DNA from: SMAG-U1939 sp036376595 | GTDB lineage: Bacteria; Chloroflexota; Ktedonobacteria; Ktedonobacterales; JADMIN01 | NCBI GenBank assembly: GCA_036376595.1 | Contig: DASVAA010000150.1 | Location: 1 to 42,927 of the forward strand | DNA: 42,927 nt | Reading direction: 5' to 3' | Shown: one piece after another, positions 22,844-31,532 of the stretch | How the letters are laid out: each line of letters begins with the position of its first letter | Position numbering within the stretch: position 1 is the first letter of the stretch | The notes under the pieces: generated by a model | Seen by the model: the letters and a program-made list of their open reading frames with translations, nothing else | What the model was told of the DNA's origin: nothing | Databases searched by the model: none | Translations under genes and position numbers: made by a program

Positions 22844-24385
22844 GTGAGCGAGCGGCACGAGGGGCGTGACGAGCGCGCCGAGGAGCAGCCATCCGTAGGG
22901 GCGCACAGCATACACCCTCCGGCGACCGGCACTGGAGCATCCCCGTCCATCACCGATGCCGCGGCGCGCCCGTCCGCGGCCGAGGTGCCCGCGGACACGC
23001 AAGCGCGCATCTCGCGCCGCCGGCTGCTCCAGGTGACGGGCGGGGCGATCGCGGTCGGCGCCGGCGCGGCTGCCCTGTATCGCGGTCTGTCGCTGATCGC
23101 GCCGCCCACGCGCCAGCCGATCAAGCCGCCGCCCGGCGGCTACCCCCTCGGCCAATACCAGATCGCCAACTATGGCGTGCGCGTGCGCCCCGACCCCGAA
23201 TCTGCCGTACAGGTGGTCATTCCGCCAGTGTGGAATCTGGTGATCACCGCTACGCTCGTCCGCTCGCCCGGCGTGCGCGAGCAGCAGCGGCTCGAAGCCG
23301 CCCTGCGAGCCGTCGAGACCGCGTACCCCTACTCGCCCGCTGGCGTCTTCGCGCTGGTGGCCTACGGCCTGCCCTACTTCCGCCGTTTCGTCGCGCCGAG
23401 TGTGCTGGCGGCGCACCTGCCGCGCATGGCCGGCGATGGCACGACCCCCGTCCTGATCGACGCCATTCGCTTCCCCAGCGATCCGCCCAAGACCCTGCTG
23501 GAAAGCAACGACGTCGTCTTCCAGTTGCGCTCCGACGTGCTGGACCAACTCCACGACGTGCAGCAGGCGCTCTTTGGGCGCGGCGGCACATTGGCCGGCC
23601 AGCATGCGCCAGCCGCCGACATCGCCGACCTGTTCCATGTCACCTCGGTGCGTACGGGCTTTGTGGGCGCCGGCCTGCCGCGGCGCATGGCCGAGCAGGC
23701 GCACCTGGCGGTCGCCCCGCGGATTCCAGCGGCGGCGCCGCTCTTCATGGGCTTTACCTCCACGCAGGAGCTGGGCGAGGCCAAAGAGGTCGCCGTGAGC
23801 TTCGACGGCCGGCGCGATCCGCTGCTCGAACCGCTGACCACGGCGCACCCCGGCGACTACTTCGCGGGCGGCACTAGCCTGAGCATGTCGCATATGTTTG
23901 AGGACCTCGAGGCGTGGTACGCACTCTCCTACGACGAGCGCGTGGCGCGCATGTTCCATCTGAACGTGCCGACCGTGTCCGGCCGTATCACGCTCCAAAC
24001 GCAGTGGCTCAATCCCAACACGACGTCGCTCGACGCCCAGCAGCAGCACGTCATCGGCCACAACGAGGCGGTGCAGCGCAGCTCGCGCTCAGCCGAAGGG
24101 CAGGCGCTGCAATTGCGCGTAGACTTCAACACGATGGACGCCCTCGACGGCCCCGCGCCGGCCACGGGGCTGCACTTCCTGGCCTTCACGCCCGGCGCGC
24201 AGATCTTCCACCAAAGCCGGCTGAGCATGGACGCGACCGACCTTGCCCAACAGTACGGCATCGCGCCGCGGGCCAACGGCATCAACGCCTTTTTGCGCGT
24301 CACGCGGCGCCAGAATTTCCTCGTGCCGCCGCGTGCCCATCGGGCCTTCCCGCTGGTGGACCTGACTGGCCCGGCATCGCGATAG
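22844..24385 (+). CDS. TAT-exported DyP-type peroxidase-like protein (EfeB-like)
   Basis: The 513-residue product has a twin-arginine signal SRRRLLQ at about 57-63, followed by a hydrophobic stretch, so a folded, cofactor-bearing protein is probably exported. The body resembles dye-decolourising peroxidases in its order of segments: FMGFTSTQELGEAKEV where DyPs have GFxDG, then GGTSLSMSHMFEDLEAWYAL, then GHNEAVQRSS and a late LRVDFNTMDALDG/GLHFLAFTPG. The GxxDG aspartate is not conserved. An FTR1 iron permease follows, as in EfeUOB, where EfeB is a DyP. The function is therefore inferred from fold resemblance and context. GAGGGAG lies eight bases before the GTG. Residues about 13-31, ahead of the TAT motif, are coded by a dispersed repeat. 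Confidence 0.6.
   Translation: MSERHEGRDERAEEQPSVGAHSIHPPATGTGASPSITDAAARPSAAEVPADTQARISRRRLLQVTGGAIAVGAGAAALYRGLSLIAPPTRQPIKPPPGGYPLGQYQIANYGVRVRPDPESAVQVVIPPVWNLVITATLVRSPGVREQQRLEAALRAVETAYPYSPAGVFALVAYGLPYFRRFVAPSVLAAHLPRMAGDGTTPVLIDAIRFPSDPPKTLLESNDVVFQLRSDVLDQLHDVQQALFGRGGTLAGQHAPAADIADLFHVTSVRTGFVGAGLPRRMAEQAHLAVAPRIPAAAPLFMGFTSTQELGEAKEVAVSFDGRRDPLLEPLTTAHPGDYFAGGTSLSMSHMFEDLEAWYALSYDERVARMFHLNVPTVSGRITLQTQWLNPNTTSLDAQQQHVIGHNEAVQRSSRSAEGQALQLRVDFNTMDALDGPAPATGLHFLAFTPGAQIFHQSRLSMDATDLAQQYGIAPRANGINAFLRVTRRQNFLVPPRAHRAFPLVDLTGPASR
22880..22936 (+). repeat. Repeat-derived segment at the 5' end of the DyP-like gene
   Basis: The stretch includes CCGTAGGGGCGCACAGCAT and CCCTCCGGCGACCGG. 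It shares GTAGGGGCG with the repeat inside the kinase fusion gene, and encodes a low-complexity peptide upstream of the TAT signal. I judge it a degenerate copy of a dispersed repeat. Confidence 0.45.
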
Positions 24386-24424
24386 GTATTTCTGCGGTCG
24401 GGACGAGGTACCCCGCGCAGGGAC

Positions 24425-24454
24425 TTGACCACCAATCTAAGGTGATGCTAATAT
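24425..24454 (+). promoter_or_regulatory. Promoter for the FTR1 iron permease gene
   Basis: TTGACC (24425-24430) and TAATAT (24449-24454) are 18 bases apart, in the 181-base gap between the DyP-like and permease genes. TCCGA...TCGGA arms lie just downstream and could be an operator. No recognisable DtxR/IdeR or Fur box was found. Confidence 0.5.
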
Positions 24455-24566
24455 CCGAGTGGCATAGTCGGATTTAGACACGCGGTCTGCGGGAGCGTCT
24501 CCGCGACATCCCCAATCGTGTAGCGATATGGGTTGCCAGATCGAGTGGGTAGGAAGAGGCCCTTGC

Positions 24567-25448
24567 ATGCTCAACGCCGTGCTGCCTTCCTTCGTGCTGT
24601 TCCTGCGCGAAGGGCTTGAGGCCAGCCTGATCGTCAGTATCCTCTGCGCCACGCTGCGTCAGCTCGGCCAGACCCAGCAAATTCGCGCCGTGTGGACCGG
24701 CGTAGTGCTGGCGGTGCTCGGTGCGCTGGGTGGCGCGGCGGTGATCTACTTCACCGTGCGCCAGTACGACGGTACCATCGGCCAGACGATCTTCGAGACC
24801 GCCACCTACCTCATCGCCGTGGTGGTGCTGACCTATATGACGTTCTGGATGCAGCAGCACAGCCGCTCGCTGAAAGCAGAGATTGCGGCCAAGGCGAGCA
24901 CGGCCGGCTCCGGCTTCGCCTTCGGGCTGCTGGCCTTCAGCTCGGTGGGTCGCGAAGGGCTGGAGTCGGCGGTCTTCACGCTGGCCTTCGCCTTCGACAC
25001 CAACGCGATGTTGCTCTTGCTCGGCGCGCTGCTCGGCGTCGGCGCCGCCGTCGGGCTGTGCTTCATGATCTACCGCCTCGGCTACCGCCTCGACTTCCGC
25101 CTCTTCTTCCGCGTGATGGGCATCCTGCTGATCATCTTCGCCGCGGGCCTACTGGGCGACGCGGTGCAGAATCTCCAGGCGCTGGGCTGGCTGAACGTCG
25201 GCACGCACCAGCTCTGGAACACCGGCCATATCCTCAGCGAAGAGAGCACCTTCGGCGACCTGCTGCACGGCCTGATCGGCTACTCCGAGGCGCCCACGGT
25301 GCTCCAGACGCTGGCCTATATCGCCTATCTCGCCGTCGCTGGCGGCTTCTTCTGGCGCCTGACGCGCAAGCCGCCGCAGCTCGCCGCACGCCGGGCGCCC
25401 GCCGCCTCACCAGCGAGCGCCGCAAAGCCCGCGACCGAGCACGCATAA
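24567..25448 (+). CDS. efeU: FTR1-family high-affinity iron permease (EfeU-like)
   Basis: The 293-residue membrane protein has seven or so hydrophobic segments and both iron-binding REGLE motifs, at residues 14-18 (LREGLEASL) and 129-133 (GREGLESAV). FTR1/EfeU proteins carry iron across the cytoplasmic membrane after oxidation. In the EfeUOB system the partners are a periplasmic EfeO and a DyP peroxidase EfeB; here an exported DyP-like protein is directly upstream and no EfeO is seen. The ATG at 24567 follows GGAAGAGG; an in-frame ATG at 24528 is less likely. The last 20 residues are Ala/Pro-rich. It has its own probable promoter, so it may be expressed apart from the DyP-like gene. Confidence 0.88.
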   Translation: MLNAVLPSFVLFLREGLEASLIVSILCATLRQLGQTQQIRAVWTGVVLAVLGALGGAAVIYFTVRQYDGTIGQTIFETATYLIAVVVLTYMTFWMQQHSRSLKAEIAAKASTAGSGFAFGLLAFSSVGREGLESAVFTLAFAFDTNAMLLLLGALLGVGAAVGLCFMIYRLGYRLDFRLFFRVMGILLIIFAAGLLGDAVQNLQALGWLNVGTHQLWNTGHILSEESTFGDLLHGLIGYSEAPTVLQTLAYIAYLAVAGGFFWRLTRKPPQLAARRAPAASPASAAKPATEHA

Positions 25449-25508
25449 TCCGTGTGTGTCGCGCCATGCGATCTGTCTCGGCCCCGATTGCGCGTTGCCG
25501 CGGTCGGG

Positions 25509-25634
25509 GCCGTCTTGTTGCGCGCGACAGGCAGCCGGGCGCCCGGCCGGCGGTTGAAACCGCGCCTGGAGGGCCTGTCGGCCACGAAGTCCGCCTGCGC
25601 GGACTGGGCGCGGAGCCGTCTTGTTGCGCGCGAC
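25509..25634. repeat. 20-bp direct repeats flanking a dispersed repeat unit
   Basis: The exact 20-bp sequence at 25509-25528 recurs at 25615-25634. Between them lies an 86-bp unit with CGGTTGAAACCGCGCCT, GGCCTGTCGGCCAC and AGTCCGCCTGCGCGGACT blocks. Each block is partly self-complementary and each matches the mobA 5' repeat in order. Confidence 0.7.
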
Positions 25635-25650
25635 GCGGGGCTGCGATAAT
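25621..25650 (+). promoter_or_regulatory. Possible promoter for the second aldehyde dehydrogenase
   Basis: TTGTTG and GATAAT are spaced 18 bases apart and lie 101 bases before the ATG. The -35 box is inside the downstream 20-bp direct repeat. Confidence 0.4.
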
Positions 25651-25750
25651 GCATTAGTGGATACGGTCAACAGGCAGCGGATGGTGCGAGCGACTATACC
25701 GGCGCAGCTCATGTAATGCCCGCCGGACGACCTGAGCAGGAGAGACAACG

Positions 25751-27208
25751 ATGTCGGTGACACTGACGAGCGAAGACCTGATTATCGGCGGCAAGCGCGT
25801 GCCGGCGGCCACCAGCCGCACGTACGAGGTGACGAATCCCGCCACCGGCGAGGTGCTGGCGCAGGTGGCCGAGGCGGGCCTGGAGGACGTGGACCGCGCC
25901 GTCGCCGCGGCGCGCGAGGCGTTCGACAGTGGGCCGTGGCCGCAGTGGCATCCCGGCCGCCGCGCCTCGACGATGCTCAAGATCGCCGCACTGATCAAGG
26001 AGCGCGCCAACGAGCTTGCTGAGCTGGAGTCCAAGAACGCCGGCAAGACGATCCGTGACGCGACCGCCGAGGTCAAGGGCATCGCGATCTGCTTCGAATA
26101 CTACGCCGGCGCCGCGACCAAAACCTTCGGCGAGACGATCCCGATGGCCGGCAACGCGCTCGACATGACGCTGCGCCAGCCGGTGGGCGTGGCGGCGCAG
26201 ATCATCCCCTGGAACTACCCCTTCGTGATGGCCGGCTGGAAGCTCGCTCCCGCGCTGGCCTCCGGCTGCTGCGTGGTACTCAAGCCGGCCACGCGCACGC
26301 CGCTGACCGCGCTCGCGCTGGGCCAGATCTGCCTGGAGGCCGGCGTGCCGGAGGGTGTGGTCAACGTGCTGACCGGCTCCGGCTCGCTGATCGGCGCCGC
26401 GCTGGTGCGCCATGCGGGCGTGGATAAGGTCGCCTTCACCGGCTCAACCGAGGTCGGCAGCGAGCTGATGCGCATGGCCTCGGAGCAGATCACGCGCATT
26501 TCGCTGGAGCTGGGCGGCAAGTCGGCCAACATCATCTTCGCCGACACCGACATCGAGAAGGCGGCGAAGCAGGCGGTCTTCGCCAGCTTCATCAACGCCG
26601 GGCAGGACTGCACCGTGCGCTCGCGGGTGCTGGTGCAGCGCGAGATTCTCGACGACTTCACCACGCGCTTTGTCGAGGGCGCCAAGAAGCTGCGCGTGGG
26701 CAATCCGCTGGACCCCAAGACGCAGGTCGGCGCGCTGATCTCACCGCAGCAGAAGCAGCGCGTGGAGGACTACATCCAGATCGGCCTTGCCGAGGGCGCG
26801 CAGCTTGCCTGCGGCGGCACGACGCCCGACGACTCGGCGCTGGCGCACGGCAACTTCCTGCTGCCCACGGTGCTCACCGACGTCACGCCCCAGATGCGCG
26901 TCGCCCAGGAGGAGATCTTCGGTCCCGTCGCGGTGGTGATGGCCTTCGAGGACGAGGCCGAGGCGATCCGCATCGCCAACAGCACGATCTACGGCCTCTC
27001 CGGATCGATCTGGACACGCGACGTGGGCAAGGCGCTGCGCGTGGCGAAGGCCGTCAAGACCGGCACGCTCTCAATCAACACCAACGACAGCGTGCATGTG
27101 GAGGCGCCATTCGGCGGCTTCATGCAGTCGGGCCTGGGCCGCGAGCTGGGGATGTACGGCATCGAGCTGTACACCGAGGTCAAGAACATCTACATCGATC
27201 TTGCCTGA
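25751..27208 (+). CDS. NAD(P)-dependent aldehyde dehydrogenase (betaine/aminoaldehyde-type)
   Basis: The 485-residue enzyme belongs to the classical ALDH family. N155 (IIPWNYPF), K178 (VVLKPA), E253 (LELGGKS) and the catalytic C287 (NAGQDCTVRSR) are all present. IFGPVAVVMAF and the C-terminal FGGFMQSGLGRELG are standard. Closest subfamilies by appearance are betaine-aldehyde and gamma-aminobutyraldehyde dehydrogenases (FTGSTEVGSELM, SINTNDSVHVEAPFGG), but the exact substrate cannot be set from sequence alone. GGAGAG lies about six bases before the ATG. It stands alone between the iron permease and a convergent EamA exporter. Confidence 0.87.
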   Translation: MSVTLTSEDLIIGGKRVPAATSRTYEVTNPATGEVLAQVAEAGLEDVDRAVAAAREAFDSGPWPQWHPGRRASTMLKIAALIKERANELAELESKNAGKTIRDATAEVKGIAICFEYYAGAATKTFGETIPMAGNALDMTLRQPVGVAAQIIPWNYPFVMAGWKLAPALASGCCVVLKPATRTPLTALALGQICLEAGVPEGVVNVLTGSGSLIGAALVRHAGVDKVAFTGSTEVGSELMRMASEQITRISLELGGKSANIIFADTDIEKAAKQAVFASFINAGQDCTVRSRVLVQREILDDFTTRFVEGAKKLRVGNPLDPKTQVGALISPQQKQRVEDYIQIGLAEGAQLACGGTTPDDSALAHGNFLLPTVLTDVTPQMRVAQEEIFGPVAVVMAFEDEAEAIRIANSTIYGLSGSIWTRDVGKALRVAKAVKTGTLSINTNDSVHVEAPFGGFMQSGLGRELGMYGIELYTEVKNIYIDLA

Positions 27209-27277
27209 ACACGAGATCAAGTACCTACGCCGGTGCATGCGCCCCGCGTGCATCGGCGTCGTACTCGCATTTCCGCC

Positions 27278-28135
27278 TCACAACGAGATCAGTGGGATCG
27301 CCAGGAGCGCGAGCGCGATCCCAATGGACTGGATGCGTGTGACGCGCTCGCGCAGCACGAGCGCCGCCAGCAGCACCGTCGCCGCCGGGTAGAGCGAGGA
27401 CAGGATCGCCGCCACGTCCAGACGGCCACTATGAGTGGCGAGCACGAAGAAGGCATTGCCGGTGGCATCCAGGATCCCCGTGATCAGCACCAGCGGCGCG
27501 ACGCTCATCCCTGGCAGGATCGGCTGCCGCCGCAGCCACGTCAGCAGCAGCAGCGGCGCGACAGAGGCAAAGCGCGCCGCGGCGAGCGACCAGAAGGTGG
27601 CATCGGGTGACACGCGGCTGATGAGGATGAAGAAGCAGCCAAAGCCGCACCCCGCCAGCACAGCCAGCCTCAGCGCCCGCGCCGATGCCGAACCTCTGGC
27701 TAGCTCCGCCGTGCGCTCAGGACGCGAGATCAGCCCAATCGCGAACAGCGCGAGCAGAAAGCCGCCCAATTGGAGCAGACTGGGCAATCCCGTGGTGACG
27801 GCGCTGAACAGAACGGGGAGGGTTGCCGTCAGCACCGCCGAGACCGGGGCGGCAATGCCCATTTTGCCGGTGGCGAGCGCCGAGTAGAACGCCAGTAGCC
27901 CCAGCACACCCGCCACACCGGCCAGCCCTCCCCACAGCAGGTTCGCGGCTGAGGGGAACGGCTCGCGCCAGATCAGCGCCAGCGTGACCAGGAAGACAAG
28001 CCCGATCGTGTAGGCGGCGATCACGACGCTGGCGACATGGGCGCGCCGCGAGGCCAGTCCGCCACTAAAATCGCCGCTTCCCCAGCAGAGAGAAGCGGCG
28101 AGGCCGAAGACGATCGTCGCGACGAGGTGATTCAT
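27278..28135 (-). CDS. EamA-family (DMT superfamily) transporter
   Basis: The 285-residue protein has ten hydrophobic segments in two similar halves, as in EamA/RhaT permeases that export metabolites or drugs. WGSGDFSGGLASRR near the N terminus and LYPAATVLLAALVLRERVTRIQSIGIALALLAI at the end are typical. The substrate is not known. The ATG at 28135 was chosen over one at 28189 because the extra 18 residues are hydrophilic and outside the family; only a weak ribosome site is seen. The gene is downstream of the DHA2 exporter on the same strand, 120 bases away. Confidence 0.82.
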   Translation of the reverse strand: MNHLVATIVFGLAASLCWGSGDFSGGLASRRAHVASVVIAAYTIGLVFLVTLALIWREPFPSAANLLWGGLAGVAGVLGLLAFYSALATGKMGIAAPVSAVLTATLPVLFSAVTTGLPSLLQLGGFLLALFAIGLISRPERTAELARGSASARALRLAVLAGCGFGCFFILISRVSPDATFWSLAAARFASVAPLLLLTWLRRQPILPGMSVAPLVLITGILDATGNAFFVLATHSGRLDVAAILSSLYPAATVLLAALVLRERVTRIQSIGIALALLAIPLISL

Positions 28136-28255
28136 GCTGAGACCTATATCACGCGCTGTCCAGTTCGGCATCCCGCATCGTGCATCCACGTTCGCTGTGT
28201 TGCGGGCCCGACAGCCGATGAGCAGCCGCCAGGCCCACGGATATGTCCCTTGGGA

Positions 28256-29809
28256 TCAGGCGCAGATCTGCAATTCCTCCGTCGCGGTCGCCGCATCCGC
28301 TTCCGCCTCCGTCTCCTCGGTCGGGCCAGCCGCCTCGGGCGCAGCTTCTGCCGCCGAGTCGGACTTCAGCATGAGGACCGCCAGCGCAACCGCCACGATG
28401 ACCAGTCCCGCGCCAATCGCCCAGGCGAGGTGATAGCCGCCGCTCAGCGCCGCCACCACATGCTGACCCTCCGCAACGAGCTGGCCGCTGCGGTCGGCCG
28501 AGATGGTGGCGAGGACGGCGAGGCCGAGGGCCGCGCCCACCTGGGTGGTCGTATTGAGCACGCCGGAGGCAAGCCCCGAATCGCTGGGCGTCGTGTCCGC
28601 CATCGCCAGCAGGCTCAGCGAGGTGAAGGCGAGGCCCGCGCCAATGCCGATCAACACCATCGGCAGGAACAGGTCGCGCAGGTAATCGGCATTCATCGGC
28701 GAGCGCACGAAGAGCAGAAGCCCAACCGCGATGAAGGCCAAGCCAGCCACAGCCACGTTGCGCGACCCAAAGCGCGTGATCAGCCGGGCCGAAAGCCAGA
28801 TCGAGAGCGCCGCCATCGCCACCGTGTTGGGCAGGAACGCGAGGCCAATCGCCAGCGGGCCGTAATGCAGCACGCGCTGCAGGTCGAGCGAGCCGAGGAA
28901 GAAGACCGCGAAGAACGCGGCGACCATCAGCGCCTGGATGAGATTGGCTCCGCTGAGATTGCGCGAGCGGAACAGCCGCAGCGGCATCAGCGGATTCGCG
29001 GTGCGCGTCTGGCGCACGACGAACGCCGCCAGCAGCGCCAATGCGACGGCGCCCAGGCCAAGCGTGCGCAGCGACCCTAGCCCATACACGTCGGACTCGA
29101 CGATGGTGTAGACACCCAGCATCAGCGCGGCCGTGACCAGGATCGCGCCGAGCACGTCGGCTCCTTCGCCCAGCCCGATGCCGCGATCCGGCTCGATCAG
29201 ACGGGCGCCGAGCATCATCGTCGCCAAGCCGATGGGCAGGTTGATGAAGAAGATCCAGTGCCAGCTCATGGTCTGGGTGATCAGGCCTCCGACCAGCAGG
29301 CCAAGCGCCCCGCCGGCCGAGGCGACGAAGGCGAAGATGCCCATCGCTCGCGCCCGCTCCCCCGGCTCAGGGAACAGCGTCACGATCATCGCCAGGATGA
29401 CCGCCGAGCTGACCGCGCCGCCAACGCCCTGCACAAAGCGGGCGGCGATGAGCATCGGCTGGCTGAACGACAGTCCGGAGAGCAGCGAGGCAGCGGTGAA
29501 GATGCCAAGCCCGATCAGGAAGACGCGCCGGCGCCCAATCAGGTCGCCCAGGCGCCCGGCCAGCAGCATGATGCCGGCGTAGGCGATCAGGTAGGCGTTC
29601 ACGACCCACGCCAGCCCGGCCTGCGAGAAGTCCAGGTCGCGCTGGATCGAGGGCAGCGCTACGTTGACGATGGTAGTATCCACCACGATCATCAGAAAGC
29701 CGGTGCAGAGGATGAGCAGCGCGACCCAGCGCGAGCTGACCGTTCGGCTGCCCCCCATGATGCGCTGTCCCAGGCCGGCCCGGCGTGCGCTGATCCCCAT
29801 CGTCCGCAT
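28256..29809 (-). CDS. DHA2-family (EmrB/QacA) multidrug MFS exporter
   Basis: The 517-residue protein is a 14-helix major facilitator that exports drugs or toxic compounds by proton antiport. Motif D1 (LDFSQAGLAWVVNAYLI region), motif A (AGRLGDLIGRRRVFLIG) and motif C (GGALGLLVGGLITQ) are visible, and VVDTTIVNVALPSI in helix 1 is typical of DHA2. The last 35 residues are acidic and Ala-rich. AGGAGGAG lies five bases before the ATG. A 17-bp palindrome at 29925-29941, about 116 bases upstream, may be the site of an unlinked or unrecognised repressor; no regulator gene is adjacent. Confidence 0.9.
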   Translation of the reverse strand: MRTMGISARRAGLGQRIMGGSRTVSSRWVALLILCTGFLMIVVDTTIVNVALPSIQRDLDFSQAGLAWVVNAYLIAYAGIMLLAGRLGDLIGRRRVFLIGLGIFTAASLLSGLSFSQPMLIAARFVQGVGGAVSSAVILAMIVTLFPEPGERARAMGIFAFVASAGGALGLLVGGLITQTMSWHWIFFINLPIGLATMMLGARLIEPDRGIGLGEGADVLGAILVTAALMLGVYTIVESDVYGLGSLRTLGLGAVALALLAAFVVRQTRTANPLMPLRLFRSRNLSGANLIQALMVAAFFAVFFLGSLDLQRVLHYGPLAIGLAFLPNTVAMAALSIWLSARLITRFGSRNVAVAGLAFIAVGLLLFVRSPMNADYLRDLFLPMVLIGIGAGLAFTSLSLLAMADTTPSDSGLASGVLNTTTQVGAALGLAVLATISADRSGQLVAEGQHVVAALSGGYHLAWAIGAGLVIVAVALAVLMLKSDSAAEAAPEAAGPTEETEAEADAATATEELQICA

Positions 29810-30248
29810 ATCTCTCCTCCTGCTTCTTCTCCCGATTGCCGGTCGGATGGTCTTGGCTCGATGCGGCCAAACACCAGGTGCGCCATGGCGTGCGCCCCGT
29901 GACGATGTCGTCCGCCAGTCCAGTGCTTCACTTTGTGAAGCTATATACGTACAGCACAGGCGACGACTACGTCAAGATGGTGGTAAGCCGCCAGTGGGGT
30001 TCCTGGACGAAAGGATGGATGCCGTGCATACAGGCGAGGGAGGTGGTCCGCCTTCTTAATCGGATGCCTCGCCTGTCGCTGATCGCTGACTGCCGTTGTG
30101 AGGGTGGAGAGCCGGCGCCGGTGGCCCTGGGAGACTTCTGCGTCCGCCCGCGATACTATTCTGGCGCACCGGCTCCGGATCGGCAATGCTATGCTTGCGG
30201 TCTGTTGAAGATCGGTCTCACACGTTGTGGAGCGTACTAGCGAGCGGT
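29810..30248. other. Intergenic region upstream of the MFS exporter
   Basis: No credible gene is found in this stretch of about 440 bases; a 134-codon plus-strand frame has no family resemblance and an unlikely composition. Apart from the palindrome at 29925-29941, with an adjacent TATATA on the minus strand, nothing stands out. Confidence 0.4.
29925..29941. promoter_or_regulatory. Palindromic operator candidate upstream of the MFS exporter
   Basis: GCTTCAC-TTT-GTGAAGC is a perfect 7-bp inverted repeat with a 3-base spacer. On the minus strand it is preceded directly by GTATATA, so a bound repressor would cover the likely promoter. The size suits TetR or MarR-type dimers. Confidence 0.5.
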
Positions 30249-30761
30249 CTACCGCGCCCAGATGGTGGGTAGTCCCTGCCCGCCCATGCCGACGGCAAGC
30301 TCGCCGCCGTGGTGGATGTCGTGCCGCAGCACGTGAAAGATGATCTCTTGGAGCGTCCATGGACCCCAGAACTCGCGCTCCGCTTCTGGCAGACTAGCCG
30401 GAGGGGAGAAGACCTGCCCGAGGTCGGCGACGGTCCAGCGGGCGAGCGCGCTCTCGATCATGCGCCACGAGGCCTCAAGCGCAGCCATTAGCTCGGCGGG
30501 CGCGCGTATCGGCTGCCCCTCGTCATCCCAGCTCGCGAGGCCGGCGACCTCGGCTCCGCCCTCGCCCATCCATTGGTAGAACCACCAAGCCCGGTCGGCG
30601 GCGATATGCTGCACCAGCCGCGCGATCGGCCAGTGATGCTGCGCCACAGGCAACGCCCATTGCTCGGGCGACAGCGGCGTGACGGCAGCGAGCAGGTCGC
30701 GCTGAAAGCGGTCCCAGCCCGCATAGACGGCGGCGAGCGATGGCGATGCGTGTTCCGTCAT
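30249..30761 (-). CDS. DinB-family protein
   Basis: The 170-residue protein has the DinB/YfiT four-helix layout with the expected metal ligands: H52 in LVQHIAADRAWWF and the HxxxH-type pair H147/H151 in LRHDIHHGGELAV. DinB proteins act as metal-dependent, often thiol-linked, transferases or hydrolases; few substrates are known. The gene begins 14 bases after the stop of the DHFR-like gene on the same strand, so they form a small operon. GAGGAG lies in that gap. Confidence 0.87.
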   Translation of the reverse strand: MTEHASPSLAAVYAGWDRFQRDLLAAVTPLSPEQWALPVAQHHWPIARLVQHIAADRAWWFYQWMGEGGAEVAGLASWDDEGQPIRAPAELMAALEASWRMIESALARWTVADLGQVFSPPASLPEAEREFWGPWTLQEIIFHVLRHDIHHGGELAVGMGGQGLPTIWAR

Positions 30762-30775
30762 GGCTACATGCTCCT

Positions 30776-31420
30776 CTATTGATTCACGACGGAGTAGCGC
30801 AGGTGTGTGACGAGCGGCGAGTGAATCGCCTCCACGATCTCCAGCGTAACTTTGCGCCGGTCGATCCCGTCGAAGAGGCGGATGCCCCGACCAAAGAAGA
30901 CCGGCGCCAGCGCGATCGCGAACTCATCCACCAAGCCCGCGTTGAGATATTGCAGGATGGCGTTGGCACCTCCCGCGATGCGGATATCCCTGTCTCCGGC
31001 GGCCTCACGCGCCTGGCGCAACGCGCTCTCGATGCCGTCGTTGACGAAGTAGAACGTGGTCCCACCTGGGCGCACCCAGGGCTCGCGAACCTGCTGGGTC
31101 AAGACGAAGACCGGTGTATGGAAGGGCGCTTCCTCGGGCCAGAACATCTCTCCCCCCTCGAACATTCGCTTGCCCATGATGCTTACGCCGGTACGGTTGA
31201 AGGTCTCCTCCAGGATGTCGTTGTCCTGGCCGGTCTCACCGCCTTCGCCGAGCTCGAGGTTTTCACGGAAGAACTTCTGCTGCGACACCCAGTTCTGGAG
31301 CTCCGACCAGAGCTTGAGCCAGTCCTCGTAATCCGGATCGCTGGCGTGCTCCAAATCCATCCCTTCAGGGGCTATGAAGCCATCAAGGGACATGCTCACG
31401 CTGAAGAATACCTTGCTCAC
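30776..31420 (-). CDS. Dihydrofolate reductase-family (RibD C-terminal-like) protein
   Basis: The 214-residue protein has the N-terminal MSLDGFIA motif (about 10-17) and the later IAGGANAILQYLNAGLVDEFAIALAP and FFGRGIRLF segments of the RibD-C/DHFR-like family. These are NADPH-dependent reductases; many, like this one, stand outside riboflavin synthesis and have unknown substrates. The start is a GTG at 31420 with GGAGG about ten bases upstream. It is followed directly by a DinB gene. Confidence 0.88.
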   Translation of the reverse strand: MSKVFFSVSMSLDGFIAPEGMDLEHASDPDYEDWLKLWSELQNWVSQQKFFRENLELGEGGETGQDNDILEETFNRTGVSIMGKRMFEGGEMFWPEEAPFHTPVFVLTQQVREPWVRPGGTTFYFVNDGIESALRQAREAAGDRDIRIAGGANAILQYLNAGLVDEFAIALAPVFFGRGIRLFDGIDRRKVTLEIVEAIHSPLVTHLRYSVVNQ

Positions 31421-31532
31421 GCTGTCGGTACCTCCGTAGACGCCGCACCTGGCCGCTCACCAGTGCGGGTCGCACTGTGCTGGAGTGCGCGCGACCGCCG
31501 CACGCCCTCAGCTCACGTCACGCGCGCGGGGT

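Larger units (their letters stand above)
25449..25750. other. Repeat-rich intergenic region upstream of the aldehyde dehydrogenase
   Basis: No gene is seen. Two identical 20-bp direct repeats, beginning GCCGTCTTGTTG, lie at 25509-25528 and 25615-25634. They enclose an 86-bp segment that carries a copy of the repeat found in mobA. The second copy supplies the -35 box of a possible promoter for the next gene (TTGTTG 25621-25626, 18 bases, GATAAT 25645-25650). Confidence 0.6.

Noticed and set aside
25509..25634. Direct repeats considered as ends of an insertion sequence
   Set aside because: The enclosed DNA is only 86 bp with no transposase; 20-bp duplications are longer than most IS target duplications. 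Kept as a repeat, not called an IS.
29836..30240. Possible regulator gene ahead of the MFS exporter
   Set aside because: The 134-codon frame has no HTH, no ribosome site and an odd composition.
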